From: Botryllus schlosseri
Lineage: Eukaryota > Chordata > Ascidiacea > Stolidobranchia > Styelidae
NCBI GenBank assembly: GCA_000444245.1
Contig: ATSW01006829.1
Span: 1 to 21,634 of the forward strand
Direction of reading: 5' to 3'
DNA: 21,634 bases
Shown: one piece after another, positions 9,481 through 19,700 of the stretch
Position numbering within the stretch: the first letter of the stretch is position 1
Layout: each line of letters opens with the position of its first letter
Notes under the pieces: model-generated
The model's input: only the letters and a program-made list of their open reading frames with translations
Database searches by the model: none
Told to the model about the DNA's origin: nothing
Program-made: the position numbers and the translations under genes

Positions 9481-9819
9481 TTGATTTTGGCATAGGTTGG
9501 AACAGACGATACATGCTCTCGATATAGTGCCGTATAAATTGTAAACATGCAAAAAGACATGAAATAGCATCTCGAAACAAAAATGCCGGCAAGTTACAAA
9601 AGATTACCCCATTTTGTCAAATCGTCAGCATAGCAGGTCTCGAATGCCTGAGATTCGCTATAACGCGGAATGAAGGAGAGTGAGCGTTGGCATATTCACA
9701 GTTGAAACGCCTGAGAAACTTGCTCAAAATTTAGAAAACAGTATTTTGCGGACTTGTCACAGTGCCCGCAAGAACGTGTAATTTGGCAAGAGATATGAAT
9801 CCTTGCAACGCATTGCAGG

Positions 9820-9871
9820 CTTTGACCATAGATAACTAACTTACGTAGGTTAGTTATCTATACTTTGACCA
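9820..9871. repeat. 34-bp near-perfect palindrome between 9-bp direct repeats
   Basis: ATAGATAACTAAC (9828-9840) and GTTAGTTATCTAT (9849-9861) are exact reverse complements. The centre TACGTA (9842-9847) is also palindromic, so only one pair (T9841/G9848) mismatches across 34 bases. CTTTGACCA stands immediately on both sides, at 9820-9828 and 9863-9871. This is the pattern of a target-site duplication around an insertion that consists of terminal inverted repeats and nothing else, or of a templated repair product. It lies in the proposed 3' UTR of the CWH43-like gene, where it could fold as a 13-bp-stem hairpin. Confidence 0.85.
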
Positions 9872-10055
9872 GCGTGTACTCGCTGCTTTGAAATCAAGCA
9901 CGATATGCTTGGTGAACTCCTCTGGACAGCATACCAGCGTAGCCATCATGACATCACAGCCGTACTTCCGTTGCTTGATAAAACAGGTAGTTGTGATCCA
10001 ACAGCGCTAGACTTGCTTGGCAGCGTGCTGCCTACCTGAAAATCTATACCATTCG

Positions 10056-11579
10056 TCAGCTTTTCAGCGAAAAATCTGCCATAACAGGATAGTGATCCGA
10101 GACGTTACCGACTGTATCCAGAATTGACGCGTTCCTCAAAACCAAACCCCTGTAAAAAATATGATCGACGGCGGCTTTCCTATTGAGCAGAGTCGTTTTG
10201 GGAGGATCGGAACTGGCATCTCTGCAATCACAATCGCATGTCTCGTCATCCCACCGCGGCATATTATCGCAAGTGTAATTAAAAAACCGTCTCGCGGGCG
10301 GACGTTTCGGCCACAGCGCACTTTTGAACTCGAGCTCGCCCCGAAACCAGATATCAAGTTCCGGTTCGGACGGGTTGATGTTGAAGTCGCCCATCAATAT
10401 CACGGGTTCGCTTTGAGGCAGCGTCTCTATGTCGCGGCGTATGAACTGCATTTGCTCGCAGGAAAGCTGCGTTTCTCGGCTGCAAGTCCAGTTTTTGTAA
10501 ACAGCGTGTACCGTGTACAGGTGGAGTTTGACTGAAGTGTTGACTCCGAATTGGTCGGGTATGACGGTTGTTATTTTAGCCATGGTGTAAGTCGGCAGAG
10601 ATTTCACGTCTCGGTTAGGTAAAGTTAACGCCTCGGTAGAATAGATCGGAAAAGCAGATAAGATTCCGACTTCCAACGATCCTTTCTTCGGGTTTACTCG
10701 TGCGCTGCTTTTACGGCAGCTTTTCGATTGCAGAAAACCAAACACGTCTTTCCCACCCCAATAGGGGGTATGTCCGGTAGCTTCTTGCAATGCCAGAAAA
10801 TCAGGGTTGTACGCGGCGGCTACGTTCGACACCGCGTCTAAGTTGTCTCGACCGGTATAAGTGTGGCCCAACAAAATATTCCATGATAACACCCTTATAT
10901 CGTACTCAGAAATATTTCCGCGCAAATTGTCCCGCCCAGTATCACAGCAGTTAGTGTGCGGACTAAAATACCCTGCTTTTCCTAACGATAAAAGAGTGGC
11001 GAATAATGAAATGAGTAGTAAAAACGATATTTTCGAGAACTTCGTTTTGGAAGGGGTATCAAAGCTGTCTGTCCATGTAGGTTTCGACGCCCGTGTTGCA
11101 GTAGATTTCTTTGCACCCGGCGACTCGATCAAAGGACTCGCTGTTGACGACATTTCACAGTCAACAAAGCTCGAGGTTGGGAACAGCAAAGGACTTAAAA
11201 TCAAAGGCATCACGGAAGGTATCAACATTAGTAACAGAACCAATGTCATGTTTCCGTGAAACATCGTAACCACTTGAGGATTGATGAACATAATTCCGAC
11301 GATATGGTGAATGGCGAAAACCAGGCCTGCGATTAGAAGAAAACATGATATCCTCCAACACTCCGAAACGGTGCCGGTGGTCGCGCGGTTCATGCTGGCG
11401 AGAAGCTGTTGCGACATGACCACAAGCACGCGGACGAGAACAGGAGCGGACACGCTCAGAAGTCCAGCTCCGACGCAAATCCACTTCGGACTCGCGAGGA
11501 GAACCAGAGTACCGCCGGTCAACCAAATGATGGGAACAGACGCCATGATGAAGCATCCCGGGCATTTTGAGATCTGCGA
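10056..11579 (-). CDS. CWH43: CWH43/PGAP2IP-like protein, exon 2 (TM segments and EEP domain)
   Basis: The second coding exon gives residues 394-900 and ends at TGA 10058-10056. It continues the membrane region, with hydrophobic segments at about 409-446 (probably two), 467-492, 503-526 and 577-598. An endonuclease/exonuclease/phosphatase domain follows (about 620-898). Motifs seen: LSWNILLG (N627), LQEAT (E659), YTVHAVY (H751), GDFNI (D791, N793), DHIFYRG (D865, H866) and SDHYPV (D888, H889). These are the metal-binding and catalytic positions of the superfamily. Six N-glycosylation sequons fall in this domain (615, 740, 756, 827, 876, 885), and it is cysteine-rich, so it probably faces the ER/Golgi lumen. 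The stretches NPDFLALQEATGHTPYWGG and IFYRGLVLRNASILD resemble what I recall of vertebrate CWH43, which acts with PGAP2 in GPI-anchor lipid remodelling. A generic membrane-anchored EEP enzyme is the main alternative. Confidence 0.85.
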   Translation of the reverse strand, partial: SQISKCPGCFIMASVPIIWLTGGTLVLLASPKWICVGAGLLSVSAPVLVRVLVVMSQQLLASMNRATTGTVSECWRISCFLLIAGLVFAIHHIVGIMFINPQVVTMFHGNMTLVLLLMLIPSVMPLILSPLLFPTSSFVDCEMSSTASPLIESPGAKKSTATRASKPTWTDSFDTPSKTKFSKISFLLLISLFATLLSLGKAGYFSPHTNCCDTGRDNLRGNISEYDIRVLSWNILLGHTYTGRDNLDAVSNVAAAYNPDFLALQEATGHTPYWGGKDVFGFLQSKSCRKSSARVNPKKGSLEVGILSAFPIYSTEALTLPNRDVKSLPTYTMAKITTVIPDQFGVNTSVKLHLYTVHAVYKNWTCSRETQLSCEQMQFIRRDIETLPQSEPVILMGDFNINPSEPELDIWFRGELEFKSALWPKRPPARRFFNYTCDNMPRWDDETCDCDCRDASSDPPKTTLLNRKAAVDHIFYRGLVLRNASILDTVGNVSDHYPVMADFSLKS

Positions 11580-11789
11580 CTGTAAGAGACAGAAACTATT
11601 ACTACATTGTGAATCAGAGGTCCGTTCGCGTATACAGCTTAATCTGTAGCTGTGATGACAACATATGGGTCATTAAATTCAGAACAGATAGCACTAACTT
11701 AGCATGTTTCCAGAGGCGTTCAGTAACGAGGTACGTCCGCTTTTTCGGAGTACTCAAGTAGCATGCCTGCTTAAGTGCTTAGACATGTG

Positions 11790-11964
11790 GTGATGTTTTA
11801 CACTACTTCTATTTCTACTCTACAGGTTTCGATTTTTTACGTAAAACTAGTTCTTTACTTACTCGGAAATCTCGCTGCACGTGCTCGTACTTGAGCAGGA
11901 ATTGACGACGCTACTTCTACTTCTACTATCCGAGTACCAACGATGACTAGTCTGACCACCTCTG
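11790..11964 (+). mobile_element. Transposon end, CAGAGGTGG family (copy 1)
   Basis: On the minus strand, CAGAGGTGGTCAGACTAG starts at 11964 and is followed by TACTCGGATAGTAGAAG, giving GTAGAAGTAGAAGTAGC-type repeats. The reverse complement of 14810-14985 aligns with it over more than 100 bases: GTACTT, GAG.AG.AATT, CTTCTACTTC, CAACG, TGACCACCT. Ends of this kind, with TACTT/AAGTA-rich subterminal sequence, are widespread in animal DNA transposons. The element is incomplete; no partner end was found. Confidence 0.55.
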
Positions 11965-14809
11965 CTGCATATGGTCGCATAGGAATGATACATGATTTGA
12001 GTGGAGTATTAGAGAGCGACTAATTCTCGAGTTGAGTTTTTACGGTCAATGGGAGTTATATTGTAAACGTTGATTTTTGTTTCGATACCTTCTTTCTTCG
12101 GCCGAAGTCGTGAAATCTCGAGCGGTTTTATTATAATTATTATCGTTAAAAACAGTGACGCTTAACGCCAGTAAGACCAGATGCGTCACGGACTTGAAAA
12201 TAATGCCGTAATACGAAATTAGGGCCAATTACCTTTACAAAATAAGTGCAAACGCATTTACCAGGCCAGAGAACACAAACTATTTATGTAATATGCAGAC
12301 TGGTACAAATTCACAAATATTTACCGCACGTCATAACGAACTGTGCACCTTCACCGATAACGCAGACCGCAAAAGATATGGCATCTAGCTGAAAGGAGCA
12401 TTTCCAAAACCTCAGAGCATTTATTTGAACAGCTTTACAGCCACTGCTATATGCTTGGAGTGAAATAAACTAAAAAGGCCGCATTTGGACACCTGCCCCT
12501 GCAATCTATACGAAATATATCAATATCCCCACTCCCCAAATCTGGAAGTCGCAGATTATAGTTCTCTGACTACTACCATGTTCTGAATTCACGAATATTG
12601 CCGATATTTTTTTACTTCGAATGACCATATTTCTATGTGTGATATCGACTCGATATTATCGGCGAACAGATAAATCCATCGAGATTTATTTGTAACGCAG
12701 CATCCAAAACACGTAGCACAAAGCAATGCGCGTTGGTGAAAACGAAATTTATGTGAATCACTAATCAATCCGCAACGTTCACACAAAGCGCAACGAAATA
12801 TAGGTGCGGTCTAAAAATGTCAATTTTCTTTAATGTTGAGTGTAACTGGGATAATTTCTTGGTGTCTAAAAGATACATATTTGAACTTTATACTTTGTGA
12901 TGTCATAATTGAATCACTCACCTACTTCATTTCGCCCAGCCTTATACTTATATACTTATAAACACCGGCGACGCTCGCAGGAATGTAAGTTCAAAGTTAC
13001 ATTGAAAAGTGGTATTGCGAAATACTATTGGCTCAAAATGCAGAAAAGTGGAATCATTTCATGTAAAATACGTTCTTGTTGTTCATGCACAAAATAGCGA
13101 ACCTCAGTGTAAAAGGTTTGATATTGGAACACGAATGTATCTGCCGTTCGCCTTCAATCTATTGAGGTACTTCGACTTGGTTTCTGTTACAGCAAACAGA
13201 CGGCTATTAGCGTTACGCACAAAATGACTTCTTATCCAATTGGACTTGATCACGTCTCTCAGAAATATATTTGTCAGAATTAGAGATCAGCGCATACACA
13301 TTACACAGACATTATGGTTTTTTATATCACCCTCAGCGATATTCCACAGGGAGAGATTGTCAAAATGGGAGTTTTAAATGGGATTTTGAAAGTAGAAAAC
13401 GATCGCAGCGTTCACTGCTTATCAACAGATCATATCGCAATACGGGTGAGGCAGCAACGAATAATACGCCAGCTCATGCATGTCTTTGCGGCGCGCAGAT
13501 TGGGAACCGATGCATTAGTCTTTTATATTGTAAATTTGCCGACCAACGCGACCTGCATATAACATATCGTGGTGATGTCACATAGTATGTGCTGTGCATA
13601 TGTGCTTTGTCCTACCCTCGTATTTATAGCACGCTACTATAATTGACGAGGGAAGATTTTCAATTTGATATTGATATTTGAAACAGTAGCGCTATTCGCC
13701 CTCTCTTCGAATCCGACCCTCGACGCTGCCTTGGTTTCAAATTTCGGCGTAGGAATTTATAGCCACTTATGGAACTTATACAGAAATCAACGCGACCATC
13801 GCCGGTATATATACTCTGTAGATACGCTGTCGGTAATTGAGCGATCGTCAGCGTCAAACGTGCTATTTGGTTCTCACATGATCGCTATCGATAAACCAGT
13901 GCATGTGCAATGTTTCCACGCATTATACCGCGTACTTGATCGACCCGTTCGTTTTGCGTTTAGCCGCGATCGCTAAATTCAGCGTAAGTCAAAGATAATG
14001 GCCGGTATCGAAGACCTATCGCCCACGATATGGGTAAAGTGATACGATCACTGTCATAATCGACAGATTATATCTATGTAAATGATGTCGATGATTCAAC
14101 GATCGACATTGTAAAACGATCCATTTGGTAGTCACACTATCGTTTATTGCTGGGATTTGGTAATATGCTTCCGTATATGATAACACGGACTCAAGTGTTA
14201 TAGCCACGCTAGTTTTGTGTGTTCATTGCAATCGCTAAGAATAGCGGGAATGTACCATCTGAGTCATACAATGGAAGTGGATTCTATGCATTCTTAGTGG
14301 GTGGGTGACACTTTCTCGGGAAATTCGATCTATTCAACATTTGAGATTCTATATGCCTGTATGAATTTCGAGATACGCCACTTAATTTCGGTACGCAAAG
14401 TGCAGGAGCCAACGTAGATTACCCAGCTACACATGAAAAACAAGTGACGCTCGAATAAGCCATCGATCGCACCACAGTCGCGAGATTTTCGCAAGCACCT
14501 CCACACTTTCAGACGAATCGGGCTGATTCATGGCGAGATTTAAGTCAGTCGCGCGCGGCAACTCTTTGAAAACCAGTGGCGGCACGTCCAATTAATACGG
14601 TTCCGGATGGTTTAAAACCGGCTTCCAGCTAGACAATACAAAGGCGGCCAAATACCTCTAAGACAAGGACGGTAAGAGAAAGGCAGGAAAAATCCCGACA
14701 ATATAAAAGAGAACGATGCATTTGACCTATCAACCCAACCAAAGAACCTATATGGTCGACCGCGGTGTGTAAATTCGATTATTACATTGCTCTATGCTTA
14801 ATATTCAAC

Positions 14810-15324
14810 CTAGGTGGTCAAAATAGCCGGCGTTGCTACTGAAAGTCGAAGTAGAAGCTTCGCAGTTAATTTCTACTCAATTCGAAGTACAAGCAGCGAT
14901 TTACAAAACTTGTTACAACGGTTACAAGCGGAATTATAAAACGAAGGCTCGAAAAGCACTCAAGTATGTGTTTGCACAAAGCAAAATTGGTTGAGGGGTC
15001 GTATCAGTCAATTGGAGGTGACTGCGTTCGGAATTTCGGGGCGAATCTTCGCGACTAACGCAAAATGACTGATATTCTCAGATGGGCGCAATTTTGGAAA
15101 ATACATTTAGCTAGTGGGATACAGAAGCTAAATAATTCGGTTGTTATGACAATTTCACTCATAAAAAGGATGCAAACCTATTCCAAAACTACTTTCTACT
15201 TCTTCTTCGCTTAGATAACTATTGAGTAAAAGTGAAAGTAGTAACCGTTCGAGTATGTAACGCAGGTAGGCAAAACCAGCTTGAGAACTCCAAGAAAGAA
15301 GTAGTTCATGACTTACCACCTCTG
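14810..15324. mobile_element. Nonautonomous transposon, CAGAGGTGG family (copy 2, ~515 bp)
   Basis: The left end CTAGGTGGTCA at 14810 and right end CCACCTCTG at 15324 are inverted. Both are followed inward by AAGTAGAAG or TTCTACTTC-type repeats (near 14849 and 15193). The sequence between has no transposase frame. The left half is an inverted relative of copy 1 in the same intron. No clean target-site duplication is visible: the flanks TATTCAAC and GTATTAAT share only a TATT core. Confidence 0.5.
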
Positions 15325-15526
15325 GTATTAATAACAGTTCTGAGACTGGATGAAGACCTATTTCTATAGTCATTTGCACGGAAGAGGCGGACACGAGCAC
15401 ATCTCATATTCGTCTCATTCATAGTCTCAAAACGAAGACACTCCCCGATAGACGTGCGACGCGAGTGCAAGCAATTATACGTTCCGAGAGTTAGTAAACA
15501 CACAGAATACACTGAGAATCACTTAC

Positions 15527-16705
15527 ATCAGCATTGGAGTTGTTGTTCACGTAAGCGGTCCGGACTCTGATCAGACCTTCTAGATTCAGTAAAACCGCCA
15601 AACAGCAGCCGACCGCGAACGAAATAAACACCACAAAACCGCACAGGTCATCGTCGAATCCGCCCCACAGGCTAAGAATGACCGGGGACGTAAAAGTCCA
15701 CAGGAACAGGTAGCACAGAGACCCGATCGCCGGGGCTGTGAGTGCGTAACAGTACATTCCGTTCAGACAGGACGCCTTTGAACAGCATGGTCCGCGAATA
15801 TCAGCAGACACGGTGTCTTCATCTTTGATCTTCGTTTCGTCATTGTAAGGTGCATAGTCGCCCTTGACATCGTCCTCAAAATGAGAGGTGCTGTCATAAA
15901 TTTTCTGCTCCCCCGCTGGATTGCCGCTGTGCGAGGATGGCCTCACTTTTAACGAATGATTTGTATCGCCTTTACTGTCGGCATCTTGGTACGAATCGCA
16001 TCTCGACCGTTTTAGCGTCTTCAACACCGATAAAATGATAGTTTGTTTCAGTGAATAGTTTCTGTGATCAAGGGCTCGTACGCAGGAATATATTGAAACG
16101 ACCACCGCGCATATCAGCGACGATGTCCAATATTCATAGAAAATGTTAACACCGTAATAAAGCCATCGTAAACCCATCGCTACGACAGCGGCCGCTATGA
16201 CATCACACCCCGTGATTCCTTTGGAATTTAATGCCACTACTCTTGGAGATGTTTCACATCCCGCGGGGGATTCCCGGCGTTTTGAATCACGCGCGTGTAA
16301 ACGCAGCATTATATGTAGTTGGGTGGCGAACATCGCGATATATAAAATGAGTGTTCGACCTGCTGGTTTATCGTCCATGAAAGGCAGTGATGAAAGGAAA
16401 AGGCTTAGAGCAGGTACGGTACGCCCGCACACGGTCAAGATTGCAGTCAGTACGCTTTTCCTCGACTTGGAAAGTTTCAAATTATTGCACACTGTGTAGA
16501 TAAAAGAGCACACGATCCCTTGAAAACAGGCACTTGCGAATAAGGAGGTGGCCCATATGGATATGCCTAGAGTTTGCGGCTCTGTGTTATGCCACATTGT
16601 CGCCTCGACGAAAGCTTGAAGCGAGCACCATTGCGTGAGCAATATCGTCGCATCTCCGACAGCGTTGAACAACGCTTTCATCATCATCCAGAAGCAGGTC
16701 GCCAT
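15527..16705 (-). CDS. CWH43: CWH43/PGAP2IP-like protein, exon 1 (N-terminal TM region)
   Basis: This exon encodes residues 1-393. The ATG at 16705-16703 follows an in-frame TGA 27 bases upstream, and the start position agrees with where I recall vertebrate CWH43 beginning. Hydrophobic segments lie at about 45-72, 86-109, 117-135, 166-182, 186-209, 319-346 and 354-376. The stretch AAAVVAMGLRWLYYGVNIFY and the segment APAIGSLCYLFLWTF resemble the family. A hydrophilic loop of about 85 residues (231-316), rich in D, S and K, separates two membrane blocks and accounts for much of the extra length: 900 residues against about 700 as I recall for vertebrates. The exon ends in phase 0 at the GTAAGT donor. 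Codon 394 onward is in exon 2, 3.9 kb away. Vertebrate CWH43 is, to my memory, split into many exons, so a two-coding-exon gene is notable. Confidence 0.82.
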
Positions 16706-16724
16706 TGAGATAGTGCGGAAATCG

Positions 16725-16736
16725 TCAGGTCATCAT
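16725..16736 (-). promoter_or_regulatory. Minimal upstream ORF (ATG ATG ACC TGA)
   Basis: A three-codon upstream ORF ends 19 bases before the main ATG, in a different frame. The main start context is weak at -3 (TCAATGG). If the transcript includes it, the uORF could lower translation of the CWH43-like protein. Confidence 0.45.
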
Positions 16737-16743
16737 TTTCTCG

Positions 16744-16785
16744 TTATATATATATTGATAAGTATATCTCCTGGAAATGAATACA
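16744..16785 (-). promoter_or_regulatory. Candidate 5' acceptor or TATA-like element upstream of the gene
   Basis: Two competing signals lie upstream of the start. TGTATTCATTTCCAG (minus strand, 16785-16771) is a good splice acceptor that would begin an exon at 16770, 65 bases before the ATG. It would serve an upstream noncoding exon, or spliced-leader addition if the organism does that. An AATATATATATAA run (16756-16744) resembles a TATA box, but would leave only a very short 5' UTR. I cannot choose between them. Confidence 0.35.
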
Positions 16786-19700
16786 CTATCAGCATTTTAT
16801 CGATACATAGATTGTTACATATAAACTACTGTAGTGGAGTGTCATAGAGTGGAGTGTAGTAGAGGTATGAGTAATTGAGTAAATGCGTTCGTCTTCGAAT
16901 ATCGATGCCACCTATGTGTGAAACGACGCAATACACTTGTGGCATGAACACAGAACAGTGAACACATCATCACACCAACACTTACATAGTACAGATAAGC
17001 CTCCCGTCACTCATGCCTCGTCAAAGCTCAATAGTAACTGACATGGTGGATCTGACGCCGCCATGGGTGAATAAACCCGGTTTTTGAATCCGAGATGTGT
17101 ACGCTTGAGTGACATGAAAGCTCGCAATCTCATCTATCATGTGGCGGCGGAGATACCGTCGTACTTTGACGTAAGTTTCGCAGGATCGTTTGAAGCCGAA
17201 AGTGAAACAATGAAACATGGAATACACTGACTTGTATTGTCATATATATGCGGTTCAAAAAGCGCATTTAGCTCGCACGCACTGCCTGATCTGTAACCGC
17301 AGTCCTAGCTCTGAAACTAAAAGTGACCTTATACACGTGCAGTGACTTCATAGAGACCAGATGACATCAAACATTGTATTAACAGCGGTGTCCGATCTAT
17401 CACAAATCTGGAGTCCGATTTAAAGGCTCTTGTGTCCCGGTAAGTTACGCGGGTTCAAAAACATTCCAAGCGGGTATACCGGTTATCAAACAAAATGCAA
17501 ACTACAAATGGCATGCAGTCCCTTGTAAAACGAGGGAATATGTTCGTGTCACGCCGAGATTTACGCGTCGCGCGGGTGCGCTGGTCAAGGGTAGCGGCGG
17601 ATCATAGCGAACATTGTGGAATTTGTCAACGGCCTCCTTCCTTCACTCCTAATATTATTATCTTTGTTTTATAGCTTTTTCATTTGTTGGCTTGGATACC
17701 GGAATTTATTAAACTCAGCCCAATATATGCTAACAGCTGGTTCGTAACCCTGCAATACCTTCGAAGATATTTTTTGTCCTCTACCATTCGCTGTTGATCA
17801 CTTTTTCTCGAAATTAAATACATGTTTCGATTGCTATGGTGATGCAGCGTACACCAGACCTACCCTATCATTCAATGTCGTCCTGCCGATAGATTCTTAA
17901 CATACATTACGACATTCCCATAGCTTACGATGAACAGACTAAAATTTAGGCCTTGAACAAAACGCCAACTCAGTCTTTCAGGAATTTCGTTTATCTTTGC
18001 GTAAATATACTCAGCGCCTGCCCGCGAGTAACAATAATAACTTGGGATATATGTGGTTTTGGGTAATCCGAAACTAGGCTGATAACAGTAGTAAGACTAC
18101 GATGACCATTGACCACTATTCGTATTGATATTACAAAACAAGTCGCCACTGTACTGCCCAAACACAACTCCCGCGCTGAGTTTCACGAACTGAGCTTTAT
18201 ATATCCCCGGAAGCATGAACCTCATTGACGCGCCGTAAACTCGTAGTGCCGCCAGCAAGAGCGCTGCGAGAGAGGACGGTGAGCACGCGGACGACCGCAA
18301 CACGCATTACAACGGAAATAAATTGTTGTTGACAGATAGAGGTAGTTGCACAATGCACATTGAAGACACGTCACTTCTCACGATAACCAGTCATAAACGA
18401 AAACACCAATAACAACCACCGTGAACTGTACGGTGAAATAGATTCGCATCTGAACGCTAATATCTCCGTGAAGTGATTATGCTGCTTTACTAAAACCGGG
18501 CTGAATATGGGCTAAATATTCAGTTTATCACCATAAACATCTGTAGCTTGATCGCCCAAAAGTCGGTCACGTAGGACGATGTCCGTAACGCGAGCAAAAT
18601 CGGTTAGATCGAACGATTCGAAGAGTGCAGTTTTCTTATTTCACGTCGGGTGCAAAGAAAAATATGCCGACTTGAAAAATCGGGCGTAAACAAGATAATT
18701 ACGTGCGTTTCCGGCCGCCATAAACCGAGCAGACTGCAGACGTGTGGCCTATGCCTTGATATACACTATCACTCCCTTAACATATAAGAATGCTCGAAAT
18801 ACTAGCTTGCACAATGCACAATTTGCGCATCAATCAATGCCAATTTAGTTTCTAGTAATAGGGATCGCTGTGCGCATCCTCACACAACACCCAAAACCAT
18901 TGGTTTGAAATCAAAACCGGTTTATAGTCGACTACGTGCCTGTTGCAGAGATTGGTATGGTTGTTTATGACACAAACAACTTCCTTCCTAAATCGGCAAT
19001 ATCAACCCAAAAAGTAATAAATTTGTAGTGTTACGTAGACAAGACACGGCCAGACAACGATCTGGTTTGCTGTTGAAAAACAGCATAAGCAGCAGGATGT
19101 CGTCATGAGTGAGAAAGCAATATATATATAAAGCGACTGTATTGCAATAATATCCCAGAAAGATCTCAAGAGGCAATTCCAATTCTACCAGATGGCGTAT
19201 GCTGTTATACCAGACAACCGCTTGTTGTTTTTTGAGAATAGTAGTGCATTATAATTAAATAGGCAACGTACATTACACAGTAGGAAATTAATAATTAGGT
19301 AGTATAGATTCTGCATCGTTGATATATTGAGTTGATGAAACTGGCACGAGAATTGACTGTACCGTACGTGCTGCGTTATGATGTTATATAAACAAAAATA
19401 CATAATCCACCATTGCAAACAGTCTTTGCCTCACGGGGTTTAAACACCTTGTAAATACGCAGGAAGGAGTGATAACTTCGGTGAAATCGTGAGCTTTTGA
19501 TTCATTGTATCACCCACCACCGCCTGCTGTACGATCATAATCTTAGGGTCAATAGTCATACAGATCTTCCCGATATAACCGCCGAGAAAAACGCCACCAT
19601 ATCTGAAAAGGTCTTATAATCCAATAAATCGGATTCATGAATCACCAGAGGAGTTACTATGCCATGAAGTACCGCCGCGCGACACCCAAAGCTACAAATG

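Larger units (their letters stand above)
11580..15526 (-). other. CWH43: Intron of the CWH43-like gene (3947 bp, phase 0)
   Basis: The donor is GAT|GTAAGT (GTAAGT on the minus strand at 15526-15521), a full consensus. The acceptor is TTTCTGTCTCTTACAG|TCG, with a clear pyrimidine tract (minus strand, 11595-11580). Joining 15527 to 11579 keeps the frame exactly: ...SNAD then SQISKCPGC.... Without splicing, exon 1 reads only 11 further codons to a stop. The intron contains transposon pieces at about 11790-11964 and 14810-15324, and otherwise AT-rich DNA. Frames inside it (13271-13585, 13665-13976, 12589-12786) show no recognisable domain. Confidence 0.88.

Noticed and set aside
10161-11259. Plus-strand frames opposite exon 2
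   Set aside because: They are shadows of the EEP-domain coding sequence on the minus strand.
12589-12786. Cysteine-rich frame inside the intron (CERC...CATCFGCC)
   Set aside because: The spacing fits no zinc-binding family I know. It lies inside the intron on the gene strand with no splice support.
13665-13976. 103-codon plus-strand frame in the intron
   Set aside because: No motif; antisense to the gene and within chance length.
17383-17607. 74-codon open stretch after a good acceptor, with a GTAAGT inside and a CxxC segment upstream
   Set aside because: It has no start, no family match and no partner exon. Open stretches this long are common by chance.
18097-18303. 68-codon minus-strand frame starting with a signal-peptide-like stretch
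   Set aside because: Only the first 25 residues look like a signal. There is no following domain or donor site that I can support.
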